A stretch of 64,000 nucleotides of DNA from Marinobacter sp. (GTDB lineage: Bacteria > Pseudomonadota > Gammaproteobacteria > Pseudomonadales > Oleiphilaceae): contig JASBRL010000096.1 of assembly GCA_030149475.1 (NCBI GenBank), positions 1 to 64,000 on the forward strand, written 5' to 3'. How positions within the stretch are numbered: position 1 is the first letter of the stretch; the number at the start of each line of letters is the position of its first letter. The position numbers and the translations under genes were made by a program. The notes below the pieces were generated by a model. The model did not search any database, was not told where the DNA came from, and worked only from the letters and a program-made list of their open reading frames with translations. Below, one piece after another: positions 7,934 to 16,555 of the stretch.

Positions 7934-9193
7934 ATGACGACGACCTTCTGGTTCGCTGCCGCCACAATGATTGCGTTGGCGCTGGCCTTTATTGTTGCTC
8001 CCGCTGTTCGTAACCGGTCCCGCAACCGGGCCGGAGATGAGTTGCGCCAGCAGAACCTGATTGCCTATCGGGGTCGAATGGCCGAGTTGGATGCTGATTA
8101 CCAGGCCGGCATCATCGATCCGCAGACCTACGGGCAACTCCGGGACGAACTGGCCGGTGGCCTGCTGGATGATGTGGCTGAGCGTCCGGCGTCCGCGCCA
8201 GTCCGCCCGGGAACCGGCGGGGCCCGCCTGCTGGCGATCGGCTGTGTGCTGGTCGTGCCGGTGCTGGCGGTGCTGTTGTATCAGCACTGGGGGGCGCTCG
8301 GGCAGGTTGAACAGTGGCAGACCATGAAGCAGATGATGGACAGTCCGGACGGCAGCGCCGCAGGGATCGGTAAACTCGCCGACCAGCTCAACGAGCGGCT
8401 CAAGACGGCTCCGGACAACCCTGAAGGATGGGGCTTGCTGGGCCAGACGTATATGAACCTCGAACGTTATGATGACGCGGCTCAGGCCTTTGAACAGCTC
8501 GCCCGTCTGGAGGCTGGGGTCCCTGAGCAGGCTGCCAGTGCCTGGGGCCTGGTCGCGCAGGCCCGGTTTTTTGCCAGTCAGGGCAATATGACGCCTGCCG
8601 TCAGCCAGGCCATCGATCAGGCCCGGACCCTTAATCCCGACGAGGTGAACTCGTTAGGGTTGCTGGGTATCAGCGCGTTTGATCAAAAGGATTATCGGGC
8701 GGCTATCAAGTACTGGGAGCGAATTGCCAAAGTTGCCCCCGATCACCCCGAGCTATCCGCTATCCGCCAGGGTATTATCGCCGCCTATACCCGTATGGGT
8801 AAGCCGGTGCCTGCTGGCAGTGCCGCAGCGATCTCAGCTCGTGGCGTAACCGTAAAGGTGGAACTGGCGCCGGACCTTGCCGGGAAGATCCCCGATGACA
8901 CCACCCTGTTCGTGTTTGCGCGCCAACCCGACCGACAGGGTCCGCCGCTGGCGATTGCCCGACTGACCGCAGCGGATCTGCCGGCCAGGGTGAGGTTGAA
9001 CGATGCGTTGTCAATGGCGCCCAACGCCCGAATTTCCGCCGCCGATCAGGTGCTGGTAACCGCCCGGCTGTCCCGGTCGGGAACGGCGATGCCGAAGAGT
9101 GGCGACTGGCAGGGCAGCCTCGGAAAGCCGGTCAAGGTCGATGCTGACCCGCAGATCATAAACCGGCTGGTGATCGATCAGCCGATTCCGTAA
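7934..9193 (+). CDS. ccmI: Cytochrome c biogenesis TPR protein CcmI
   Basis: Apocytochrome c chaperone that delivers the substrate to CcmFH. The 419-residue protein has a transmembrane helix at the extreme N-terminus and a second near residues 95-113, separated by a cytoplasmic loop. TPR repeats follow at about 155-300 (GWGLLGQTYMNLERYDDAAQAF). A beta-rich C-terminal domain includes LFVFARQPDRQGPPLAIARL, typical of long CcmI/CycH proteins. It is the last ccm gene, 40 bp after ccmH, with a weak ribosome binding site. Confidence 0.95.
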   Translation: MTTTFWFAAATMIALALAFIVAPAVRNRSRNRAGDELRQQNLIAYRGRMAELDADYQAGIIDPQTYGQLRDELAGGLLDDVAERPASAPVRPGTGGARLLAIGCVLVVPVLAVLLYQHWGALGQVEQWQTMKQMMDSPDGSAAGIGKLADQLNERLKTAPDNPEGWGLLGQTYMNLERYDDAAQAFEQLARLEAGVPEQAASAWGLVAQARFFASQGNMTPAVSQAIDQARTLNPDEVNSLGLLGISAFDQKDYRAAIKYWERIAKVAPDHPELSAIRQGIIAAYTRMGKPVPAGSAAAISARGVTVKVELAPDLAGKIPDDTTLFVFARQPDRQGPPLAIARLTAADLPARVRLNDALSMAPNARISAADQVLVTARLSRSGTAMPKSGDWQGSLGKPVKVDADPQIINRLVIDQPIP

Positions 9194-9244
9194 GTTGACC
9201 GAAGGGCAGGCTGTTGAAGGCTCTGGAACTGCTCTGGCCGCACC

Positions 9245-9267
9245 TTGGCAGGGAAACACCCTGCCAA
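9245..9267 (+). terminator. Hairpin after ccmI, possible terminator
   Basis: TTGGCAGGG (9245-9253) pairs perfectly with CCCTGCCAA (9259-9267) around a five-base loop, 52 bp past the ccmI stop. No T-run follows, so it may be a factor-assisted terminator or an mRNA 3'-end stabiliser rather than a classical intrinsic terminator. Confidence 0.45.
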
Positions 9268-9335
9268 CGGGTCAATCTCCTGGCCCGGACCTTCTGCATC
9301 GTGCAGCAGATCGCCGAATTAACTGGTGGCCGGGG

Positions 9336-11081
9336 TCAGGAACCGGGCGTGTGGGGATTCATACGGTCGCTGTACAGGGGGGGTAATGCGCTATTTTCCT
9401 GATCGTCCGTTGTCTGGGCACGCAGGTGCTCCAGTTCCCGGACCAGTGCTTCTCCGTTCCAGTTCATGGTGTCAGCCTCAGTGGTGGCGCCAAACAGTCG
9501 CGCCTGCAGGCGATTCAGTTCGGTCCTGAGTTCGGTTCGTTGGGCCCGGCGCAGGATATCCGAAACGGTATTCACCGGACGGTTCGGGTGCCGGACACGA
9601 AACCACTCCGGCAGTCGGGTCAGTGTGTCCGCAGAGCCGTTTCGCGCGGCCTGACACAAGGCCTGGAAGCGCGCAGCTTCGTGCCGATCCGGCCCGGGCT
9701 CGGGGCTTGCTGCCGGCGATTTGCGGCGGAAATACCACAGCAACAACGTTGCCAGCCACCCCAATGCCAGCACGCCACTCACCCACGGCCATAGGCCATA
9801 TCCGGCTGTGCCTTGCAGATCGTTGCTTTGTTCAGAAGGAACCGGCGGCGACGTCGGTTTGTCCGGCGTTGGCGTGGCACCGGGGGCGGGCGGTTTCCGG
9901 GTCTGGTTGCCGGCCGCAGCAATGCTCAGGGTCTGGGCGGGTATCACCGCGACTTCCTGCTTGTCGGTCCTGGTGTTCCACCAGGGAATGCGGACTTCCG
10001 GCAGGGTGACCTTACCCGGCGTTAGGCCAACCAGCGCCGTAGTCTGGCTGAGCTTACCGACCACGGTATCGGTGCCGATGTCGGTGCTGGTTTCCGGGGT
10101 GTCCGGATAGCTTTTCAGGCCGTCAGGGGTGTCGGGGTTGAGCGGAGGCAGCACCTCGGCGCGAAGGCCTTGAGCGGTTACCTCAATGGTTCGGGTCAGG
10201 CTTTCTCCCACGGTTATCTGTGACTGGCCGGATACGCCGGACGCCGACAGCGTCAGCCTGGCAGCGGGTAACCAGGTGTTGCCTGTGAAGCTCGCTGGCG
10301 GAGCCTTGACCGGTATGTCGAACAACTGGGCATGGTCCCTGAGGAACCGCAACTGGCCCTGGCTGGTACGGCTCTGGCCCTCGAACTTGATCGGATCAAG
10401 TGTCAATTTGCCGGTTTTCTGGGGGTAGATGGCATAACGTCTTTCAACGACCTGATAGCGTCGGCCGTCCCGATATCTGCTGTATTCCTGCTGTTTGCCC
10501 ATCGCCTCGATAATGGCGTCCGGATGGGTGGGCTCAGACAGGTCTCCACGAATGAGGTTGCCGGTGAAAAACAGTTTGACTGTCAGCACCAGTTGCTCCT
10601 GCACATAGACGCTGTCTTTGTCGGTGGACAGCTCAATGAATGCGTCGCGGGTCGCTTTTGTGTTGGTAGTGGCATTGCCTGGTTTGACAGTGATGTCGAT
10701 CGGCTTGGAACTGGCGTTGTTGAAGGTCAGTGAAGGAATGGTCAAGGTGCCCGTTTTCAGTGGCGCCAACTGGTATGTCCAGGTAATGGTTGCCCGGGTC
10801 TCACCGTTGACTGTGCGGATGCTGTACTTCTGTTCCCGGGAAAGGATCTTGAAAGTCTTTTCGAGTTTGTCGATGTTGGGCGCCGGCAGGTCCAGGCTAC
10901 CCAGGTTGAACAGAATATCGAAATTGATGGTGAGGGCCATGTCACCAGTGACGGTCAGGGTCAGGGTCTCATTTTCGTGCAGGGATGTGCGGTCAGGCTC
11001 CACCTGCAGCTCATCTGCCGCGAAGGCCTGCGTTGTGGTAATGAACAGCAGGGTAAGAATGACGATCAAACGGCCTACCAT
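9336..11081 (-). CDS. batD: BatD-family (aerotolerance) membrane protein
   Basis: A 581-residue protein with a signal peptide (about 1-21, cleavage after AFA), a long periplasmic beta-sandwich-rich region (23-420) and a Pro/Thr-rich linker. One transmembrane helix (GVLALGWLATLLLWYF) precedes a cytoplasmic tail. The start (VEPDRTSLHENETLTLTVTG) and the later KTGKLTLDPIKFEGQSRT are typical of BatD/oxygen-tolerance proteins. BatD is thought to work with the VWA proteins BatA and BatB at the envelope. It overlaps batB by 7 bp and closes the moxR-bat operon. Confidence 0.9.
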   Translation of the reverse strand: MVGRLIVILTLLFITTTQAFAADELQVEPDRTSLHENETLTLTVTGDMALTINFDILFNLGSLDLPAPNIDKLEKTFKILSREQKYSIRTVNGETRATITWTYQLAPLKTGTLTIPSLTFNNASSKPIDITVKPGNATTNTKATRDAFIELSTDKDSVYVQEQLVLTVKLFFTGNLIRGDLSEPTHPDAIIEAMGKQQEYSRYRDGRRYQVVERRYAIYPQKTGKLTLDPIKFEGQSRTSQGQLRFLRDHAQLFDIPVKAPPASFTGNTWLPAARLTLSASGVSGQSQITVGESLTRTIEVTAQGLRAEVLPPLNPDTPDGLKSYPDTPETSTDIGTDTVVGKLSQTTALVGLTPGKVTLPEVRIPWWNTRTDKQEVAVIPAQTLSIAAAGNQTRKPPAPGATPTPDKPTSPPVPSEQSNDLQGTAGYGLWPWVSGVLALGWLATLLLWYFRRKSPAASPEPGPDRHEAARFQALCQAARNGSADTLTRLPEWFRVRHPNRPVNTVSDILRRAQRTELRTELNRLQARLFGATTEADTMNWNGEALVRELEHLRAQTTDDQENSALPPLYSDRMNPHTPGS

Positions 11082-12931
11082 GGGGTATCACTCTTGTCGG
11101 TTGGTGTGTCACTTTCGCGGTATTGTTGCAAAAACTTCCGCCGTAACAGTCCGCCGGGGTCATCTGGAATCCGGCGCAGCCACTGTTCCTGGCTTTGAGA
11201 CAGAGGTCGGGGTTGGAGTTCGTCCGGAGCTTTTACCGCTTGCTTGCCGCTGGTTTTGCTGTTCTTTTCCTGCGCTTGAGAAGCATCCGCCTGTTGCTGT
11301 GGGGGCTGCTGCTTCCGCTGGTCTCCATTTTGTCCGGCCTGGCCAGATTTTTTCTGCTGATTGCGCTGCTCGTCAGATGATGACTGATCGCCGGATGAGG
11401 GATTATTTTGCGCTTGGGGCTGTGACTGTTTCTGTGGCTGGCTGCCCTGCTTCTGATCCTGGCGCCCGGACGGGTTCTCTGTATTTTCCTTGTTATTACT
11501 CTTTTTATCAGCCCGCTGCTTTTCATTCTGTTTCTGATTGCCCGATTGCTGCTTTTGCTGCTGTTTTTTCTTCTGATCAAGCAGTTTTTTGACCAGGTCA
11601 CGGTTAAAGGCGGCGTCGGTGTTGTCTGGCTGGGTTTTCAGCAGGTCGTTATAGACGTTCAGGGCTTTTTCAAGCTTGCCGTCTTTCGCCAGAGCGTTGG
11701 CCCGGTTGTAGTCGGCGTCCGGGCTGTCAGACGCGGCCCAGGTTTTGGCCGCCGCCCCGTAGTCGCCGGCCCGGTATTGGGCGCTGGCGCGCCAGTCCGG
11801 ATCATTGAACCGGTCGATAGCCTGTTTCGGGTTCTGCTGGATCAGTGCTTGCCCTCGCTGGTCGGGCCTGACCCACAGATCCTGCCAGTCAAAGGCCAGC
11901 GCCGGTCGGGGGGCGAGTGGCGCGATCGTCAGGATCAGCACCAGCAAGGCCCCCCGGCGCCAGCAAAGCAACACCAGCGGTGCGACCAGCCAAAGCAGCC
12001 AGTAACCGTCGTCCTGCCAGCGTTCCACCGTCAGTTTGTCGTTGGTGTTCTGCCAGTCGTTGCTGTCCCGGGCCCTCAGTTTCAAGGCCTGAATGTCGGT
12101 GTCTGTCAGGGTCAGTCTGTGGCTGTTCCCGCCGTTGTTGGCAGCGAGTTCTGACAGGCCGTCCGGGTCCGCACTGGCCATCACGATGGTGCCGTTATCG
12201 CGAATGAACCCCCGTTTGGGAATTGGCATGGGACCGCCAGCCCTGGTACCAACGGCGAGTGTTTTTAACGGGTAGGGACTGCCTTTGAGCAATCTGTTGA
12301 TGTCTTCCTGGCGCTGCCTGGGCACCGCGTCACTGATCAGGAGAATCTCGCCTTTACCTGGTGCGCCCTGATCCAGCAGGGCTTTGGCCTTTTCAATACC
12401 CAGGTCGGCCCGGTTGCCGGATGCGGGCATAATCAATGGGTCCAGCACGCCAAGCAGGGTTTCGATGGTACGGCGATCATCGGTGAGGGGCGTGACGACG
12501 TGTGCGTCTCCGGCATACACAACCAACCCGGTGAAGCTGCCGTCCCGGGCCTTGAGCAAATCGCGGATTTTGCGTTTGGCCAGGGTCAGGCGATCCGGCT
12601 CCACATCGGTGGCCAGCATCGATAACGAAAGGTCCAGGACAATCACCAGACTGTCGTTCTGATGTTCGAGAGGCGTCGGTGCCTTGCGCCAGGTGGGGCC
12701 GGACAGGGCAACGCTCAGCATCACCAGGGTCAGTACCAGCCAGGGCAGGGGGGAGCGGGTCTGGCCTGAGCTGGTGCCGGTGCGGCTCAGTAACGGGTTC
12801 AGCAGTGCCGCGGGCATCACCCGTGACCAACCGCTCAGCCCACGTTGCGTTCGGCGCATCAGCATGGGCAGCAGCGGGGCCACAAGCAGCAGCAGAAGCC
12901 AAAGCGGGCGCAGTAAATGAAAGTCAGACAT
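11075..12931 (-). CDS. batB: BatB/BatC-type VWA and TPR protein
   Basis: A 618-residue protein that appears to fuse BatB and BatC. It has two N-terminal hydrophobic segments, a VWA domain with the MIDAS motif DLSLS near residue 97, and more hydrophobic segments near 310-345. A TPR block follows at about 380-430 (NRANALAKDGKLEKALNVYN). Residues about 435-565 are extremely rich in Gln, Lys, Asn and Ser, and a short conserved LSQSQEQWLRRIPDDPGGLL motif lies near the end. This layout is common in proteobacterial Bat operons. It overlaps both neighbours by 7-8 bp. Molecular function is poorly defined; roles in oxidative or envelope stress are reported for the family. Confidence 0.9.
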   Translation of the reverse strand: MSDFHLLRPLWLLLLLVAPLLPMLMRRTQRGLSGWSRVMPAALLNPLLSRTGTSSGQTRSPLPWLVLTLVMLSVALSGPTWRKAPTPLEHQNDSLVIVLDLSLSMLATDVEPDRLTLAKRKIRDLLKARDGSFTGLVVYAGDAHVVTPLTDDRRTIETLLGVLDPLIMPASGNRADLGIEKAKALLDQGAPGKGEILLISDAVPRQRQEDINRLLKGSPYPLKTLAVGTRAGGPMPIPKRGFIRDNGTIVMASADPDGLSELAANNGGNSHRLTLTDTDIQALKLRARDSNDWQNTNDKLTVERWQDDGYWLLWLVAPLVLLCWRRGALLVLILTIAPLAPRPALAFDWQDLWVRPDQRGQALIQQNPKQAIDRFNDPDWRASAQYRAGDYGAAAKTWAASDSPDADYNRANALAKDGKLEKALNVYNDLLKTQPDNTDAAFNRDLVKKLLDQKKKQQQKQQSGNQKQNEKQRADKKSNNKENTENPSGRQDQKQGSQPQKQSQPQAQNNPSSGDQSSSDEQRNQQKKSGQAGQNGDQRKQQPPQQQADASQAQEKNSKTSGKQAVKAPDELQPRPLSQSQEQWLRRIPDDPGGLLRRKFLQQYRESDTPTDKSDTPW

Positions 12932-13928
12932 CGGCAGTCTCCCGGGGCCGGAGTGATTGCCACTTCAGTAACTGCAGGAGCAGCCACAGGGCCACTGCCA
13001 GGCCGGCGGGCCAGACATACAGCTCAGTGACCGGGCGGTAGCGCTTGCCCTTCAGCTCGGTTGGTTCGAGTCGGTTGATGGTTTCATAGACCGACTGAAG
13101 TTCGGGCAGACTGCGTGCACGAAAGTAGTCGCCGCCAGTGTTGCTGGCGATTCGTTTGAGCAGGCTCTCGTCCAGATCGCGCGAGGGGTTGACCCGGCGT
13201 GATCCAAGAAAACCCTGTTTGATCATCGATTCGGCGCCAATGCCGATGGTGTAGATCCGCACGCCCGCTGCTTTGGCAATGTCAGCGGCCTTGTCCGGCG
13301 TGACTTCCCCGGCGGTATTGGCGCCATCGGTCAGTAGAATGACCACGCGCTGGTCCTGCGGACGATCACGCAGTCGCTTGACCGCCAGGCCAATAGCGTC
13401 GCCGATGGCGGTGGCCCGTCCGGCCATACCGATGTCGGCTTCCTGCATCAGTACGCCAATGGTTTTCCGGTCGAAGGACAGGGGCGCCTGGATGTAGGGC
13501 TGGGTTCCGAACAGCAGCAACCCCAGCCGGTCGCCCTTGCGCTGTGCGATGAAGGTTCTCAGTACGGATTTAACCGCCGCCAGCCGTGTCACACCCTGTT
13601 GATTCAGTACCATGTCCTGCTCTTCCATACTGGGAGAGATATCCACAGCCAGTAGCAGGTCCCGGCCAGTGACGGGCATCTGAACCACCTCACCGACCTG
13701 CTGGGGGCGGGCCAGGGCGATGACGAGCGCGATCCAGGCCAGTAACAGTAGCAGTTTCTGCCACAGAGGGCTGGCATCGCCTGAGCGGCCGACACCGGGC
13801 AGATTGTGTAGCCAGTGGGCGACCGGAATAACCGGTGCTTCCACCGGCGGTTGCTGGCGACGAAAGCGCCGGATCAGTAGCGGCAGCAAGGTCAGCAGGA
13901 GCATCCACGGATAGGCCAGGCTCAGCAT
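12924..13928 (-). CDS. batA: BatA-type VWA domain membrane protein
   Basis: A 334-residue protein with N-terminal hydrophobic segments, a central VWA domain (about 90-280) and a C-terminal transmembrane helix. The MIDAS motif DISPSM near residue 95 and the later LLTDGANTAGEV segment are intact, so metal-dependent ligand binding is expected. In the family BatA acts with BatB/D and the MoxR ATPase. The start overlaps the DUF4381 gene by 7 bp and the end overlaps batB by 8 bp. Confidence 0.92.
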   Translation of the reverse strand: MLSLAYPWMLLLTLLPLLIRRFRRQQPPVEAPVIPVAHWLHNLPGVGRSGDASPLWQKLLLLLAWIALVIALARPQQVGEVVQMPVTGRDLLLAVDISPSMEEQDMVLNQQGVTRLAAVKSVLRTFIAQRKGDRLGLLLFGTQPYIQAPLSFDRKTIGVLMQEADIGMAGRATAIGDAIGLAVKRLRDRPQDQRVVILLTDGANTAGEVTPDKAADIAKAAGVRIYTIGIGAESMIKQGFLGSRRVNPSRDLDESLLKRIASNTGGDYFRARSLPELQSVYETINRLEPTELKGKRYRPVTELYVWPAGLAVALWLLLQLLKWQSLRPRETADV

Positions 13929-14389
13929 CGTTGCCCCCTCAGCCAGATCCCTACCGCCTGTCGCGCCTGTTCAGGGGGCAACTGAGCGTGAGGGCGCCAG
14001 CTGCTTTCCGCCAGTTGCCGGAATGTCTGCTCATGCTCTGTGCTGTTACCGGGGCAGGTGCCGACCAGAAACGCTATCCAGGTTTCGCCGCTGAGACTTT
14101 CCGGGTGTTGCTCTGGATAACGGGCCCGGGCGGCTCGCTTGAGCAGCAGATTGAGTTCGATTAACTGCTGTTCAGCTGGCTGCTGGCTGTGGTGGGCATT
14201 ACTCAGCTCCCATAGCGCCCGGCGCAGCCAGCGATTACGGCGACGCCGACGCAGCAGAAAAATGATCGCTGCGGCCATCAGAAGCAGGACAGCCAGCGCC
14301 ACCAGCCACCAGCCCGGGGCGGGTGGCCAGAAGCCGCCGGGCTGAGGCAGGTGGATGTCATGCAGTGCGCTGAGCGGGTCTTTGTCCAT
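13922..14389 (-). CDS. DUF4381 domain-containing membrane protein
   Basis: A 155-residue protein with LHDIHLPQPGGFWPPAPGWW at the N-terminus, the hallmark of DUF4381. A single transmembrane helix (about 27-46) and a basic cytoplasmic region follow. The rest is helical and includes LLKRAARARYP, resembling a short region found in Bat-operon proteins. Its role is unknown, but it is a regular member of moxR-DUF58-batA operons and probably links the cytoplasmic ATPase to the membrane VWA proteins (inference). It sits 12 bp after the DUF58 gene. Confidence 0.88.
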   Translation of the reverse strand: MDKDPLSALHDIHLPQPGGFWPPAPGWWLVALAVLLLMAAAIIFLLRRRRRNRWLRRALWELSNAHHSQQPAEQQLIELNLLLKRAARARYPEQHPESLSGETWIAFLVGTCPGNSTEHEQTFRQLAESSWRPHAQLPPEQARQAVGIWLRGQRC

Positions 14390-14401
14390 GAGGTCTTCCG
14401 A

Positions 14402-15358
14402 TTATCCGATCCGGCCGCGAGGCCCGAGAATGCCGCGCAGACTCTGTGCCGGATCATCACCGGTGACGACCGGAAACGCCGTGACCCGGGCAGTTCTGAA
14501 GCAGCGTTCAATGGTCGCTTCGTGATCCCGGACCTTGGCCGCGAAGGCCTTCTGAAAACGCCGGTCTGATCCGTTGAACCAGACCGGGCCATCAGGCCCG
14601 GCCACGGCAAAGCGGCCGTGGCCGGGCAGGGCCTGCTCAAGCGGATCCACAACGCGCAGCGCGGTCACACTGTTGTGACGGGCGAGAGCGCCGAGCAGAC
14701 CGCTGGTTTCCTCGCTCACCATCATGAAATCACTGATCACGAATATCCGGCTGCCAGTGTGGGCGACTCGCCGGGCTTCGTGCAGGGCACCATCGAGTGT
14801 TATCGGAGTCGGCGGGTCCGCGGCGGGCGCGGCTGGAGTTTGCAGCGTGTCCGGACCGTGCTGGAACTGGGCGAGGGCATCCAGCAGCCGCAGTACTGAT
14901 TTTTTACGCCGCGCCGGGCGGACAACCACAATGCCCCGCTCGGAAAACACGATGCCGCCGATCTGATCCCCGGCCCAGAGCCCGAGCCAGGCAATCAGTG
15001 CCGCCAATTGGGCGCAACGTACCTGCTTGTAGGCCCCCTGACTGCCAAAGAACAGGGTCCGGTTGAAATCGCAGATCAGCAGAACCGGGCGTTCCCGTTC
15101 CTCCTCGTACAGTTTGGTGTGCGGTGTCTGGCGGCGGGCGGTGACTCGCCAGTCGATGCTGCGAATATCGTCCCCCGGCTGATACTGACGCACTTCCGCG
15201 AACGCCATGCCCCGCCCGCGGCGTGGAGATGCCTGCAAGCCCGACTGGCGGGTCCGGACCTGTTGGGCACCGGGCAGACGAAGCGCCCTGGCGTCCGCCT
15301 GGAGCCGGATCAGACCTGGCAGGTCGATGCAGATCGGGGTGTCCTGTAATTCGTTCAT
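14402..15358 (-). CDS. DUF58 domain-containing protein
   Basis: A 318-residue soluble protein of the DUF58 family, a VWA-like fold paired with MoxR ATPases. The family segment REYQPGDDIRxIDWRVTAR is seen as RQYQPGDDIRSIDWRVTARR near residue 58, followed by ERPVLLICDFNRTL near 90. The MIDAS-like position reads DFNRT rather than the canonical DxSxS, so metal binding is uncertain. It follows moxR by 12 bp in the same operon. Confidence 0.92.
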   Translation of the reverse strand: MNELQDTPICIDLPGLIRLQADARALRLPGAQQVRTRQSGLQASPRRGRGMAFAEVRQYQPGDDIRSIDWRVTARRQTPHTKLYEEERERPVLLICDFNRTLFFGSQGAYKQVRCAQLAALIAWLGLWAGDQIGGIVFSERGIVVVRPARRKKSVLRLLDALAQFQHGPDTLQTPAAPAADPPTPITLDGALHEARRVAHTGSRIFVISDFMMVSEETSGLLGALARHNSVTALRVVDPLEQALPGHGRFAVAGPDGPVWFNGSDRRFQKAFAAKVRDHEATIERCFRTARVTAFPVVTGDDPAQSLRGILGPRGRIG

Positions 15359-15370
15359 GCAAACTTCACG

Positions 15371-16333
15371 TCAGGCGGTGACAGGAACGCAGTCAATCAG
15401 GCGCTGGATGACGAGATCGGGGGTCATGCCTTCGGCCTCAGCCTCAAAAGTCAGCAACAGACGATGCCGGAGCACATCGAACACCATGGTGCGGACATCA
15501 TCCGGGCTGACAAAGTCACGACCGTCCAGCCAGGCCAGTGCCCGTGAGCAACGGTCCAGGGCGATGGTGCCGCGGGGACTGGCGCCAAAGGCGGTCCAGC
15601 GGCCCAGTTCCGGGTCCAGACTGCCGGGGTCACGGCTGGCCAGCACCAGTGCCAGCAGGTAGTCCTCGACCGGCTCGGCCATATAGATTTCACTGATCGC
15701 CTGACGGGCTTCGAAGACCTGGTCGGCGGTAATTCTGACCGCCGCTGCCGGCACGCCCTGGCGATAGTCGTTGCGGGCCAGGTGGAGAATATCCCGTTCC
15801 GCACCGGCTGAAGGGTAGCCGATGTTCACGTGCATCAGGAAACGATCAAGCTGGGCTTCGGGCAGCGGATAGGTGCCTTCCTGTTCGATCGGGTTCTGGG
15901 TGGCCATCACCATGAACAGCCGGTCCAGAGCGAAAGTTCGCATGCCCACGCTAACCTGACGTTCACCCATGGCTTCCAGCAACGCCGACTGAACCTTGGC
16001 GGGTGCGCGGTTGATTTCGTCCGCCAGCACCAGATTGTGGAAAATGGGGCCTTTCTGGAATTCGAACTCACCGGTTTCCGGCCGGTAGATTTCACTGCCC
16101 GTTACGTCCGATGGTAGTAGATCAGGGGTGAACTGAATGCGGTGAAAATCGCCTTCCAGATGATCACCCAGCGCCTTGATGGCCGTGGTTTTGGCGAGCC
16201 CTGGGGCTCCTTCGACCAACAGGTGGCCATCCGCCAGCAGGGCAATCAACAGACGTTCAACCAGTTTTTCCTGACCAATTATCCGTTTCGCTAACTGAGC
16301 TTTAAGCTCACCAAACGTATGCTGTAAAGACAT
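15371..16333 (-). CDS. MoxR family AAA+ ATPase
   Basis: A 320-residue AAA+ ATPase of the MoxR family, chaperone-like partners of VWA proteins. Walker A is EGAPGLAKT near residue 44, Walker B LVLADEINRAP near 105, and the family segment ATQNPIEQEGTYPLPEAQLDRFL near 150 includes sensor elements. I start at MSLQHTF (16333), which has AGGAG upstream and fits the family; the ORF-track start at 16405 adds 24 unlikely residues. It is the first gene of the six-gene moxR-bat operon. A 222-bp divergent region separates it from the glutamate dehydrogenase gene. Confidence 0.95.
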   Translation of the reverse strand: MSLQHTFGELKAQLAKRIIGQEKLVERLLIALLADGHLLVEGAPGLAKTTAIKALGDHLEGDFHRIQFTPDLLPSDVTGSEIYRPETGEFEFQKGPIFHNLVLADEINRAPAKVQSALLEAMGERQVSVGMRTFALDRLFMVMATQNPIEQEGTYPLPEAQLDRFLMHVNIGYPSAGAERDILHLARNDYRQGVPAAAVRITADQVFEARQAISEIYMAEPVEDYLLALVLASRDPGSLDPELGRWTAFGASPRGTIALDRCSRALAWLDGRDFVSPDDVRTMVFDVLRHRLLLTFEAEAEGMTPDLVIQRLIDCVPVTA

Positions 16334-16555
16334 TGGCGGATACCGCTCCTGAATGGACTGTCGTTGTGAAGATGAACGGCAACAGTTTTTGTCCCCGGCA
16401 CGCAAAAATCAAGGGTTTGACTATGCTTGGATGACAGACTCGGCCATTAGCGCCGCCAATGACGTTACCAAAGGAGGCTGAAGGGCTTGTGGCGACACGA
16501 ACGACACAATCACCCGCTCGCTTGATTACGATTCGTTCACAAAATGAGGTCAATT

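Noticed and set aside
9214-9402. 62-residue plus-strand ORF between ccmI and batD
   Set aside because: It overlaps a perfect hairpin and the end of batD, has no family resemblance, and only a weak ribosome binding site.
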